A stretch of 22,221 nt of DNA from Candidatus Hydrothermarchaeota archaeon (GCA_015521945.1 WANG01000113.1:1-22221), one strand, 5' to 3'; shown: positions 14,661-21,789, numbered from the stretch's first letter. Numbers and translations are program-made. The notes: a model not told the origin generated them from the sequence alone.

Positions 14661-15941
14661 ATGAAGGAGAAAATTGGAGAGGCTGAAGCTGAGGAGGCGG
14701 AGGCAGTAGGAGAAGGCGAGGAAGAGGTCACTAAGTACCTGCTGAGCAGGCTGAGGGAGCTGGAGCGTGAGTGCATCCAGCTCAGGAACGAGAACAACAG
14801 AATCAAGAGCAGCCAGATTCAGCGGATGAAGTGGCTTGAGGAGCGCAAGCGCGCCCTTGAGGAAGAGTGTATCCAGATGGAGCGTGAAATCAGAAGGCTG
14901 CGCTCGGAGCTCAACCGCATGCGCACCATGCCCCTGCTGGTGGGCACGGTGGTGGAGGTGGTTGACGACCAGAGGCTGGTGGTGAAGAGCAGCTCGGGGC
15001 CAACCTTCATGGTGAACACCTCCCAGTTCGTTGACACCAGCAGGCTGAAGCCGGGAGCGAGGGTGGTGATGAACCAGCAGAGCCTGGCGGTGGTGGACGT
15101 GCTCCCCGCGGAGAGAGACCCAGCGGTTGTTGCCATGGAGATAGTGGAGAAGCCCCAGGAGAGCTACTCCGACATAGGGGGGCTGGATGCCCAGCTCAGG
15201 GAGGTCAGGGAGACGGTGGAGCTCCCACTTCTGAAGCCAGAGGTGTTTGAGAAGGTGGGCATTGACCCCCCGAAGGGGGTGCTGCTGTACGGTCCCCCCG
15301 GCACGGGAAAGACCCTCATAGCCAAGGCGGTGGCGAAGGAGACCAACTCGGTGTTCATAAAGCTCATAGGCTCGGAGCTGGTGAGGAAGTACATCGGCGA
15401 GGGGGCGAGGATGGTCAGGGAGCTCTTTGAGCTCGCCAGGGAGAAGGCTCCAAGCATAGTGTTCATAGATGAGATAGACGCAATAGCGGCGAGGCGCACC
15501 GACGCCCACACCAGCGGGGAGCGGGAGGTGCAGCGCACCCTCATGCAGCTGCTCGCAGAGATGGACGGGTTTGATGCACGGGGTGACGTGCGCATCCTGG
15601 CTGCCACCAACCGCCCGGACATACTTGACCCCGCGCTGCTGCGTCCTGGCAGGTTTGACCGCCTGATAGAGGTGCCGCTGCCGGATGAGGCTGGCAGGGC
15701 TCAGATATTCAGAATCCACACCCGCAGGATGAACTTAGGGGAGGACGTGGTGCTTGAGGAGCTGGCGTCCATGACGGAGGGTGCCTCGGGAGCCGACATC
15801 AGGGCGATATGCACCGAGGCGGGGATGTTTGCAATAAGGGACGGCAGAACCCAGGTGGAGATGGGCGACTTCAGGAGAGCCATCGCCAGGGTGCTGGTCA
15901 GAGAGGGCAACAGGGTCTCGCCCGAGCTGATGTTTGCCTGA
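14661..15941 (+). CDS. pan: Proteasome-activating nucleotidase PAN
   Basis: A hexameric AAA ATPase that unfolds proteins and feeds them to the 20S proteasome; 426 residues. In order: an acidic N-terminus, a coiled coil (about 22-88), an OB domain (about 91-150), then the AAA core with Walker A GPPGTGKT at 211-218, Walker B FIDEID at 268-273, and the second-region-of-homology block DPALLRPGRFDR. The C-terminal tail, which in PAN carries a hydrophobic-Tyr-X (HbYX) motif that opens the proteasome gate, reads Met-Phe-Ala here, so Phe replaces Tyr. A GTG directly before the ATG is an alternative start. It is first gene of the PAN-Dcd-TmcA-ASCH group and has its own TATA box. Confidence 0.96.
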   Translation: MKEKIGEAEAEEAEAVGEGEEEVTKYLLSRLRELERECIQLRNENNRIKSSQIQRMKWLEERKRALEEECIQMEREIRRLRSELNRMRTMPLLVGTVVEVVDDQRLVVKSSSGPTFMVNTSQFVDTSRLKPGARVVMNQQSLAVVDVLPAERDPAVVAMEIVEKPQESYSDIGGLDAQLREVRETVELPLLKPEVFEKVGIDPPKGVLLYGPPGTGKTLIAKAVAKETNSVFIKLIGSELVRKYIGEGARMVRELFELAREKAPSIVFIDEIDAIAARRTDAHTSGEREVQRTLMQLLAEMDGFDARGDVRILAATNRPDILDPALLRPGRFDRLIEVPLPDEAGRAQIFRIHTRRMNLGEDVVLEELASMTEGASGADIRAICTEAGMFAIRDGRTQVEMGDFRRAIARVLVREGNRVSPELMFA

Positions 15942-15951
15942 GGCTGCGGGG

Positions 15952-16446
15952 ATGTACCTGAGCAGGGAGGAGATACTCCGGCTGGTCAGAGAGGAGAGGC
16001 TCATTGAGAACCTGCAGGAGGAGAACGTGCAGGGCGCTGGGGTGGACTTCCGCATAGACAGGCTTTACGATATAACCTCGCCTGCCGCCCTGATGGTGAA
16101 GGAGAAGCGCACCCCCGAGGTGAGGGAGATTGAGCCGGAGGAGGGCAGGTACCTGCTGAAGCCGGGGAAGTACTACCTGTGCACCACGCTGGAGAGGGTG
16201 AACATGCCCTCCAACCTGGTCGCCTTCATGCTCCAGCGCTCCACCCTGTTCAGGTGCGGTGTAACCCTGCGCACGGCGGTGATAGACCCGGGTTACACGG
16301 GGGTGCTCACCGTCGGGGTGAAGAACGAGGGCAGCTTTGAGTTCGTGCTGGAGAGAGGGGCGAGAATCGCCCAGGTGGTGTTCGCAAGGCTGGACTCGGA
16401 GGCGCCCCTGTATCAGGGGAGCTACCAGGGCGGAAGGGTGCGCTGA
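15952..16446 (+). CDS. dCTP deaminase/dUTPase-fold protein, deaminase Glu replaced
   Basis: A 164-residue protein of the trimeric dUTPase/dCTP deaminase fold. Motifs seen: QRSTLFRCG (95-103, triphosphate-binding Arg-Ser), TAVIDPGYTG with D112, an ERGARIAQVVF strand, and a C-terminal LYQGSYQGGR that looks like the dCTP deaminase tail. In deaminases a catalytic Glu follows in the DPGxxGxxTLE block; here the block reads VLTVGVKN with Gly122 at that place. It may therefore be a dUTPase-like diphosphatase or act on another nucleotide. The ATG lies 10 bases after the PAN stop; a TTG at 15934 would overlap PAN. Likely role: keeping dUTP low or supplying dUMP. Confidence 0.82.
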   Translation: MYLSREEILRLVREERLIENLQEENVQGAGVDFRIDRLYDITSPAALMVKEKRTPEVREIEPEEGRYLLKPGKYYLCTTLERVNMPSNLVAFMLQRSTLFRCGVTLRTAVIDPGYTGVLTVGVKNEGSFEFVLERGARIAQVVFARLDSEAPLYQGSYQGGRVR

Positions 16447-16490
16447 GCCCCGGTTTGCGTCGTTATTCTGCATCTGGTGTAGGGGGTGCC

Positions 16491-18776
16491 ATGTCAGCCG
16501 GGGCTCTGCTTTCGGAGGTGAAGAGGGCGAGCAGCGTGTCCCTTCACAACAACCACAGGTTCGGGGTGTTCCTGTGCACCCGGGAGCTGGATGAGGCTGC
16601 GCTGTCCCTCGCTGCCAGGGTGCTCAGAACCTGGAGCAGAGCCACCGGGAAGAGCAGGGTGCTGGTTATGGGCAGGGAGGAGTTCAGGGGGATGGCGGAG
16701 GAGCACCTCGGGGGCACCTTCGTGGAGTTCGGGGAGGCGCAGAGCGTGCTCGGAGAGACCTACGATGCCTTGGTGGTGGACCTAACGGGGGGCTTCAACC
16801 CCAACGACCTGGGGATAGCCGTTGAGACGGTGGCTGGAGGTGGCGTGGTGCTCGCCCTCTCCCCGCTCCCGGAAGACTGGAGGGAGCTGGTGTCCTGGCT
16901 GCACACCGACCTCGCGGGGGAGGAGCTCAGAAGCCAGGTGGTGCCCCGCTTCTACCGGAGGTTCATACAGAGGACCATGAGGGCGGAGGGGATAATCCTG
17001 TACAGCGTCGCCACGGGTGAGGTGCTGAAGGGGTTTGAGCTGAAGCAGGTGCAGGAGAAGAGGCAGAAGCCTAAGGTGCCTGCGGGCAGCAGCATCAGGA
17101 AGAAGCTGTACAGGCTCTGCGCCACCCAGGGGCAGGTGGAGGTGCTCAGGAGCCTTGAGGACTTCCCGGAGGGCAGGAAGAAGGCGGCGGTTATAACAGC
17201 CGACAGGGGGAGGGGCAAGACGGCGGTGCTGGGCATACTCACCCCCCACCTCATCTCGGTGCTGAACCGCAGGCTGAAGCGGGCCGTGAGGGTGCTGGTG
17301 GTGGCGCCGACCCCCAGGGCGGTGCAGACCTACTTCCAGTTCCTGAAGAAGGGGATGATAAGGCAGGGGATGAGCAGCTTCTTCATGAAGAAGAAGGGCG
17401 AGCTCTACACCCTGCTCACCAGCAGGTACGCCCACGTGGAGTACGCCGTGCCAGGAAGGGCGGTTGCGGAGAAGGATACGGCGGACGTCATAATAGTGGA
17501 CGAGGCTGCCGCCCTGGCGGTGGAGGTGCTGTGGGAGCTCGCGAGGAGCAGGGCGAGCCACCTGATATTCTCCAGCACCGTCCACGGGTATGAAGGAGCC
17601 GGCAGGGGGTTCAGCATACGCTTCCTCAGGAAGTTTGAGTCCTCCGGGGAGTACGAGGTGGTGAGGCTGAGCCTCACCGAGCCCGTGCGCTACTCCCGGG
17701 GCGACCCCCTGGAGGCGTGGCTCTACGACGTTCTCCTGCTGGACGCCAAGCCGGCGGAGCTCGGTGAGGAGGACGTGGAGGCTGTGCGGAGGGGGGAGAT
17801 GAGCTTCCAGCAGGTGGAGCGGGATGAGCTTTATGGTGATGAGCGCCTGCTGCGGGAGTTCTTCGGCATATACATCTTAGCCCACTACCGCAACAAGCCC
17901 TCGGATGTGCTCATCCTGGGGGACATGCCCAAGCACTTCGCCTTCATGGTTACGGTGAACCAAAAGCCAGTCGGAGCCCTGCACGTGGCTGAGGAGGGGG
18001 AGATAGGGGAGGAGATGATTGAGGAGATGGCTCAGGGGTACCGCCCCAAGGGGCAGATAGTGCCGGATGTGATACTCAAGCACTACTGCGACCGTGAGTT
18101 TCCGAAGCTCAGGGGGCTGCGGGTGGTGAGAATCGCAGCCCATCCGGGAGCGATGAGCATGGGCATCGGCAGCTTTGCCCTGCGTGAGCTGGTGGCGTGG
18201 GCAGAGAAGAGGGGGTACGACTACGTGGCAGCCTGCTTCGGGGTGAGCGATGAGCTGCTGCGCTTCTGGCTCAGGAACTCCTTCACCCCGGTGCACATAA
18301 CCGCCCAGAGGAACGAGGTCTCGGGTGAGCACACCCTGGTGGTGGTGAAGCCCCTGAGGGAGGAGGTGGAGCGGAGGGTGGCGGGCATAAATGCTGCCTT
18401 CGTGGGGAGGGTGGTGGAGTACTTAGCCGACGAGCTCCGCAGCCTCAGCACGGGAGTTGCCAGGCTGCTCCTGCGCCCGGCGCTTGATGCACCCGTGCCT
18501 GACCCGGAGCTGGATGAAGTTGCGGGGAGCAGGCTGGAGAAGTACTTCTCAAACCTGAGCTACTACGAGAGCATAGGGGACATAGCAAAGCCCCTGATGA
18601 GGTACCACTTCTCACGGGCGAGGAGGGCGGAGCTCACCGAGGAGGAGGAGATGGTGGCGATAGCCAAGTGCCTCCAGCACAGGAGCTGGGCTGAAATCGG
18701 GGGCGCCTTCGGCATCCTGACGAGAGCCATCAGGAAGGTGTGGGAGTGGTATGAGGCGGATAAACTTCAACCCTGA
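16491..18776 (+). CDS. tmcA: tRNA cytidine acetyltransferase TmcA (Kre33/NAT10 family)
   Basis: This enzyme makes N4-acetylcytidine (ac4C) in RNA (wobble C34 of elongator tRNA-Met in bacteria, many sites in thermophilic archaea) using acetyl-CoA and ATP. The 761-residue protein has an N-terminal Rossmann-like domain, an RNA helicase-type ATPase core with Walker A ADRGRGKT at 237-244 and the DEAA box at 337-340, and then a GNAT acetyltransferase domain. The acetyl-CoA loop of that domain is RIAAHPGAMSMGIG at 547-560, and a C-terminal helical RNA-binding tail follows. The ATG at 16491 is preceded by GGGGGTG; an in-frame TTG at 16455 is less likely. The 3' end overlaps the ASCH gene by 26 bases. 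Confidence 0.95.
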   Translation: MSAGALLSEVKRASSVSLHNNHRFGVFLCTRELDEAALSLAARVLRTWSRATGKSRVLVMGREEFRGMAEEHLGGTFVEFGEAQSVLGETYDALVVDLTGGFNPNDLGIAVETVAGGGVVLALSPLPEDWRELVSWLHTDLAGEELRSQVVPRFYRRFIQRTMRAEGIILYSVATGEVLKGFELKQVQEKRQKPKVPAGSSIRKKLYRLCATQGQVEVLRSLEDFPEGRKKAAVITADRGRGKTAVLGILTPHLISVLNRRLKRAVRVLVVAPTPRAVQTYFQFLKKGMIRQGMSSFFMKKKGELYTLLTSRYAHVEYAVPGRAVAEKDTADVIIVDEAAALAVEVLWELARSRASHLIFSSTVHGYEGAGRGFSIRFLRKFESSGEYEVVRLSLTEPVRYSRGDPLEAWLYDVLLLDAKPAELGEEDVEAVRRGEMSFQQVERDELYGDERLLREFFGIYILAHYRNKPSDVLILGDMPKHFAFMVTVNQKPVGALHVAEEGEIGEEMIEEMAQGYRPKGQIVPDVILKHYCDREFPKLRGLRVVRIAAHPGAMSMGIGSFALRELVAWAEKRGYDYVAACFGVSDELLRFWLRNSFTPVHITAQRNEVSGEHTLVVVKPLREEVERRVAGINAAFVGRVVEYLADELRSLSTGVARLLLRPALDAPVPDPELDEVAGSRLEKYFSNLSYYESIGDIAKPLMRYHFSRARRAELTEEEEMVAIAKCLQHRSWAEIGGAFGILTRAIRKVWEWYEADKLQP

Positions 18777-19065
18777 GTACGTTGCACCCATACTCCAGGG
18801 AAGCAAGCGCACCACCGTGAGGCTGGGAAGGAGGAGGTACGAGAGGGGTGAGGTGGTGGAGCTCACCGTGAACCGCAGGCCCTTTGCCAGGGCGAGGGTT
18901 GTGGGCATCATGGTGAAGCGCATCTCGGAGCTCACCGACGAGGACGCCAGGCTGGACGGGTTCCTGAGCAGGGAGGAGCTCCTGAGGGTGCTGCGCAGAA
19001 TCTACGGCAGGCTGGAGGGGAGGGAGGAGGTGACCATCCTGCACTTTGAGCTTCTCGGGCGTTAG
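18751..19065 (+). CDS. ASCH-domain protein, candidate ac4C amidohydrolase
   Basis: A 104-residue single-domain ASCH protein. The fold's landmark PILQGSKRTTVR (13-24) is followed by a barrel strand set, LTDEDARLDGF and the C-terminal FLSREELLRVLRRIY helix. ASCH proteins are thought to bind RNA or nucleosides. E. coli YqfB, of this fold, hydrolyses N4-acetylcytidine using Lys, Thr and Glu. As I recall that sequence, the matching residues here are K19, T22 and D69 (Asp for Glu). The gene overlaps the 3' end of tmcA, the enzyme that makes ac4C, by 26 bases in another frame, so the two are coexpressed. The stop also overlaps the convergent tfx gene by 4 bases. Confidence 0.88.
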   Translation: MRRINFNPEYVAPILQGSKRTTVRLGRRRYERGEVVELTVNRRPFARARVVGIMVKRISELTDEDARLDGFLSREELLRVLRRIYGRLEGREEVTILHFELLGR

Positions 19066-19463
19066 CGCCTGACCAGCACCCTGCCGCTCCTGAGAACCAG
19101 CACCTCAACCCTGTCCGTGAAGGTGTTGCCCTGCAGCGCCCTGCCGGCGAACCTGCGCAGCAGGCTGACGAGGGAGGTGCGGGTGTGCACCACCTTTATC
19201 CCGTGCATGTCCGCATGCCTGAGAATCCTGTGGGGGGCGGTGAAAACGCTCTCCCCGGGCTCAATCACCACCCTGACGGGGGAGAGGCTCTCAAAGACCA
19301 TGAGGGTGCGCCTCGCCTTCTCCACGTTGCGCTTTGCACGGTTCTCAAGGATGCAAACGTTCTCCCTGGTGGTGCCCAGCATCTCGGCTATCTCCCGCTG
19401 GGTGTACCCCTGTGCCCTGAGCTCAAGCACCCTGAGCTGCTTCTCCGTGAGGTAGCTGTCCAT
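19062..19463 (-). CDS. tfx: Tfx-family DNA-binding protein
   Basis: A 133-residue regulator. Residues 1-55 form a helix-turn-helix (TEKQLRVLELRAQGYTQREIAEMLGTTRENV), followed by the Tfx-type C-terminal domain (SPVRVVIEPGESVF, HGIKVV). In Methanothermobacter, Tfx binds downstream of the promoter of the fmdECB formylmethanofuran dehydrogenase operon; targets elsewhere are largely unknown. The ATG at 19463 has a GAGGTG ribosome site that overlaps the end of the upstream radical SAM gene, whose stop is 9 bases away. The pair is therefore one operon. Convergent with the ASCH gene, sharing 4 bases at the stops. Confidence 0.93.
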   Translation of the reverse strand: MDSYLTEKQLRVLELRAQGYTQREIAEMLGTTRENVCILENRAKRNVEKARRTLMVFESLSPVRVVIEPGESVFTAPHRILRHADMHGIKVVHTRTSLVSLLRRFAGRALQGNTFTDRVEVLVLRSGRVLVRR

Positions 19464-19470
19464 TCAAACA

Positions 19471-19482
19471 CCTCATGTGAGG
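19471..19482. repeat. Short inverted repeat at the radical SAM/tfx junction
   Basis: CCTCA-TG-TGAGG, arms of 5 bases, spanning the radical SAM stop and the tfx ribosome site (GAGGTG on the minus strand). It could form a small hairpin that occludes translation of tfx, or be a binding site. It is short enough to be chance. Confidence 0.3.
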
Positions 19483-20564
19483 AGATGGCGGTTGCCCAAG
19501 TGCACGTTGGTGAGGTGGCGCTTGGCTGCGCGCAGGCACGCCTCCGCCTGCTCCTTAGTGGTCCTGGGAAGGTCCCGCATCATGTAGCAGGGGTGGAAGG
19601 CGAGCAGGGCGTAGGGTATCTCGGGGTTGAGCTCCGCTATGAAGCGGGCTATCATCTCCACCTCCCGCTCGTCCACGTACCCCGGCACCAGGAGGGTGCT
19701 CCCCACCAGCAGGGGCGGTGAGGGGCGCTCCTCCACGAGCTCAGCCACGCGGGCGAAGTTCTCCAGGGTCCTGCGGTTGCTGGCGCCGGTGAGAGCCACG
19801 TGGAGATTCTCGTCCCACGCCTTCAGGTCAAACTTTATGCACCCTCCCGAGCTCAGGCACACCTCCACCGCCTGGCGCAGCATGCCCCAGCTCATGCTCC
19901 CGTTGGTCTCGTAGCATATCCTGAGTATTCCGCCCCTGCGGGTCTCCAAGGCGATTCTGCTGGTGCGCAGGGAGTGGGGCATCTGAACCGCAGGGTCCCC
20001 GCCGAAGTAGCAGATGCAGCTCGTGCGCTCGTCTGCCAGGGCGGCGAGCTCCTCCGGAGTCATCCTGGGGGAGAGGGTGGCTGCGCTTACCCTGAACTCC
20101 CAGTTCTGGCAGAACAGGCAGTCGTAGCTGCAGGCGCCGTAGAACACCGCCAGGTTCCTGTACCCCACCTCCGGACCTGGGGTGTAGGAGTACCGGGGGT
20201 ACCCGGAGGTGCTGCAGCCCGCGCAGACCCAGGCGGAGACGCAGTTCGTTGGCAGGGGGTCGTGGTACGCCTGCACCACAGCCTCATCGCCCGTCAGGTG
20301 CTTCACCCTGCCACCCTCGCACCTCCTGAGTCCGCAGGGGGAGCGCTCGCCCTCGTGTAGCTCGCACTCGTTGACGCATGCCCTGCACACACCTGAGCCT
20401 CCCTTGGGCGGAGGGTGGGCAAACCCGTAGCGGTGCCTGCTCCTCCTGTGCGCCTCCTCTGCAAGCCTGAGCGCCTCCCCGGGCTCTGACCTTATGCAGG
20501 CACCGCACACCCCGAGCTCTTCTGCCGCCCCCTCTGAGCCGCACAGCCTGCAGCTGGCTACCAT
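19473..20564 (-). CDS. Cys-rich radical SAM protein, PflA/AmmeMemoRadiSam-like
   Basis: A 363-residue radical SAM enzyme. The cluster motif is C145-SYD-C149-LF-C152 (CxxxCxxC) with the GGDPAVQ (SAM-binding) strand further on and a FDLKAWDENLH block as in activating-enzyme-like members. The N-terminal part is unusually Cys-rich: a zinc-ribbon-like C5/C8-C20/C23, then C60/C63/C67/C77/C82 as found in the pyruvate-formate-lyase-activating-like archaeal family, plus C114/C117. The reaction is unknown. I start at ATG 20564 because a TATA-like box is about 28 bases upstream and there is no ribosome site; a GTG at 20573 is the alternative. Co-transcribed with tfx. Confidence 0.88.
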   Translation of the reverse strand: MVASCRLCGSEGAAEELGVCGACIRSEPGEALRLAEEAHRRSRHRYGFAHPPPKGGSGVCRACVNECELHEGERSPCGLRRCEGGRVKHLTGDEAVVQAYHDPLPTNCVSAWVCAGCSTSGYPRYSYTPGPEVGYRNLAVFYGACSYDCLFCQNWEFRVSAATLSPRMTPEELAALADERTSCICYFGGDPAVQMPHSLRTSRIALETRRGGILRICYETNGSMSWGMLRQAVEVCLSSGGCIKFDLKAWDENLHVALTGASNRRTLENFARVAELVEERPSPPLLVGSTLLVPGYVDEREVEMIARFIAELNPEIPYALLAFHPCYMMRDLPRTTKEQAEACLRAAKRHLTNVHLGNRHLLT

Positions 20565-20588
20565 TAATTCCACAAAACTGTATAACCT

Positions 20589-20596
20589 GATAAAAC
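20589..20596 (-). promoter_or_regulatory. TATA-like box of the radical SAM-tfx operon
   Basis: The minus strand reads GTTTTATC, about 28 bases before the ATG at 20564, with no ribosome site between. Another candidate, GTTATACAG (20578-20586), would place the start inside the coding region. Confidence 0.4.
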
Positions 20597-20617
20597 TTAT
20601 CTACTCCGGGTGCTGTC

Positions 20618-20822
20618 AACTTGAGCGGTGGAGGCGTCCGTTGATGGCGGTCTGCAGAAAAGCTGCTGAGAACGTGTACAGGGAGTACATAAAATCAGGG
20701 AAAAAGACAGAGGGATATCCATGGCAGACCTGCTGGCCACAATAAGCGAGGTACGCCCTTCGGTGACAGAGGAGGACCTAAAAAAATACGAGAAGTTCAC
20801 TCAGAGGTTCGGGAGGATGTAG
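20618..20822 (+). pseudogene. Decayed C-terminal fragment of a CDC48-type AAA ATPase
   Basis: Pieces in different frames read like the end of a CDC48/VAT-family AAA ATPase. From 20618 comes NLSGGG, like the LSGAD turn. From 20644 comes MAVCRKAAENVYREYI, like the AVCREAAMNALRE helix. From 20721 comes a frame ending ISEVRPSVTEEDLKKYEKF and RFGRM before TAG at 20822; the VRPSVTEED-KYEKF-RFG pattern is typical of CDC48 C-termini. The second and third pieces are offset by one base and the first by another, so the coding is broken at least twice. The other several hundred residues are missing; the radical SAM promoter lies directly upstream. Its end overlaps the HEPN 3' end on the other strand by 26 bases. 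Confidence 0.6.
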
Positions 20823-21197
20823 CTTCTCCGCCGATTCTTCCAAGCACAAAATCTTTCACCTTCTCAGCTATTTTTACAGCTTCCTCTGCCTCTTCTGTGC
20901 TCGGCTCCTCCTCAAACTCCGGGTACCTCGCCTCAACCGCATACTCGGTGAGCCTGTCTGCCTCCATGTCATAGAGCCTTTCAAACTCGGGGTCAATCTC
21001 CCTGCACCGCTCTATTAGCCTTGCTATGTTGTGGGTATCTCTGCCCCTCTGCTTACAAGAAAAGCCTTCAGCAGCTTCTCCACCGCCTGCTGGGCATGAA
21101 AGCACGCCACATCCGCAAGGTGGGAGCCGACTCCAAGGAGGTGCCTTGCGCTCTCTATATCCTTCTCCGCCTTCCTCACCCATCTCAAAGCGCTCAA
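20797..21197 (-). pseudogene. HEPN-domain toxin (HepT-like), split by a frameshift
   Basis: Two frames together encode a HEPN-domain protein. The first begins at TTG 21197 (4-base TTGA overlap with the MNT stop), reads LRWVRKAEKDIESARHLL and FHAQQAVEKLLKAFLVSRG, and hits TAG at 21024-21026. The second continues from about 21035 as THNIARLIERCREIDPEFE, TEYAVEARYPEFEEE and an EEAVKIAEKVKDFV helix to TGA at 20797. Joined, they match the family order, with the FHAQQA(V)EK and ARYP motifs. Adding one base to the CCC run at 21033-21035 restores the frame, giving about 132 residues. HEPN toxins are typically RNases. The frame break may mean inactivation, programmed frameshifting or a sequencing error. 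Confidence 0.75.
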
Positions 21198-21550
21198 ACC
21201 GCCACACCTTCCTTAGCGGCATAGTAGGCTATCATGCCCACATCTTTAACCTGCTCCTCAAACTCCTCACGGGACTTGAGTATGATATCCGCGTCAATGC
21301 CAAGCTTTGCCAGCTTCCGCCTTATCCGCTGCACCAGAGCAAGCCTTTCCTTCCTTCCCATCTTTCCACCTACCACCGCCAGAAAGTCCCAGTCGCTGGC
21401 GCGGGTGTTCTCACCTCTCGCGCGGGAGCCGAAAAGTATCACATTCTCAACTTTATAACCCGCCTCTGCAACCTCTCCCTCTATTATCCTCTTGGCAATT
21501 GTGGCAGGCTCCTCAGCTCTGCATTCCCGCAACTCTGGCACCTCTCGCAA
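21194..21550 (-). CDS. MNT-domain nucleotidyltransferase antitoxin (MntA-like)
   Basis: A minimal nucleotidyltransferase of up to 118 residues, the partner of HEPN toxins. The active-site pattern GS-X10-DxD is intact (GSRARGENTRASDWD), and a third acidic residue is available in DADIILKS. In characterised systems such as Shewanella MntA-HepT, the MNT protein neutralises the toxin by adding AMP residues to it. The frame opens at TTG 21550, overlapping the preceding small ORF by 38 bases. The true start is unclear, because a GAGGAG at the small ORF stop points to initiation further down, near the IAKRII helix. It overlaps HEPN by 4 bases, the usual order and coupling reversed in some loci. Confidence 0.8.
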   Translation of the reverse strand: MREVPELRECRAEEPATIAKRIIEGEVAEAGYKVENVILFGSRARGENTRASDWDFLAVVGGKMGRKERLALVQRIRRKLAKLGIDADIILKSREEFEEQVKDVGMIAYYAAKEGVAV

Positions 21551-21716
21551 CAGCCTCTATCTCGGAAGCCTCTATTCCGAGCATCTCAAAGATTTCAGCA
21601 GCTTCCTCAACCTCCTCTTCTTCTTCAAGGAAGCTAAGCGCCTCTATCAGCAGTCTCTTTACCTTCTCCCTCTCCTCGCAAATCTCTGTCATTATATTCT
21701 TAGATATTTCATCCAT
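21513..21716 (-). CDS. Small acidic helical protein leading the MNT-HEPN operon
   Basis: A 67-residue, very acidic, all-helical small protein (EISKNIMTEICEEREKVK, EEEEEVEEAAEIFEMLGI) with no motif I recognise. It starts at ATG 21716 or the adjacent ATG 21719. A GGTGGTGA ribosome site at 21728-21735 and a strong BRE/TATA further upstream support translation. It lies first in the operon before the MNT gene and overlaps its frame by 38 bases. It might be a third component of the toxin-antitoxin locus, or a damaged N-terminal extension of the MNT gene left in another frame. Confidence 0.6.
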   Translation of the reverse strand: MDEISKNIMTEICEEREKVKRLLIEALSFLEEEEEVEEAAEIFEMLGIEASEIEAVARGARVAGMQS

Positions 21717-21760
21717 CATCTATTAGTTCACCACCGCTATAAAATTTTTTAACATTTTAA

Positions 21761-21777
21761 CTATATATGAATTTCGG
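21761..21777 (-). promoter_or_regulatory. BRE/TATA promoter of the MNT-HEPN operon
   Basis: The minus strand reads CCGAAAT then TCATATATAG, a textbook archaeal BRE plus TATA box. Transcription should start near 21739, giving a leader of about 20 bases that contains the GGTGGTGA ribosome site at 21728-21735. This is the best-looking promoter in the window. Confidence 0.7.
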
Positions 21778-21789
21778 ATGGCTTGAAAA

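Noticed and set aside
14655..15719. A 354-codon minus-strand frame across PAN
   Set aside because: Antisense to an unmistakable AAA ATPase; the translation is His/Leu/Pro-rich with no fold signature.
16455..16490. Upstream TTG start adding 12 residues to TmcA
   Set aside because: The added residues do not look like the family N-terminus, and the ATG at 16491 follows a GGGGGTG.
21026..21637. Plus-strand 203-codon frame over the toxin-antitoxin genes
   Set aside because: Low-complexity Ser/Pro/Leu translation opposite recognisable HEPN and MNT domains.
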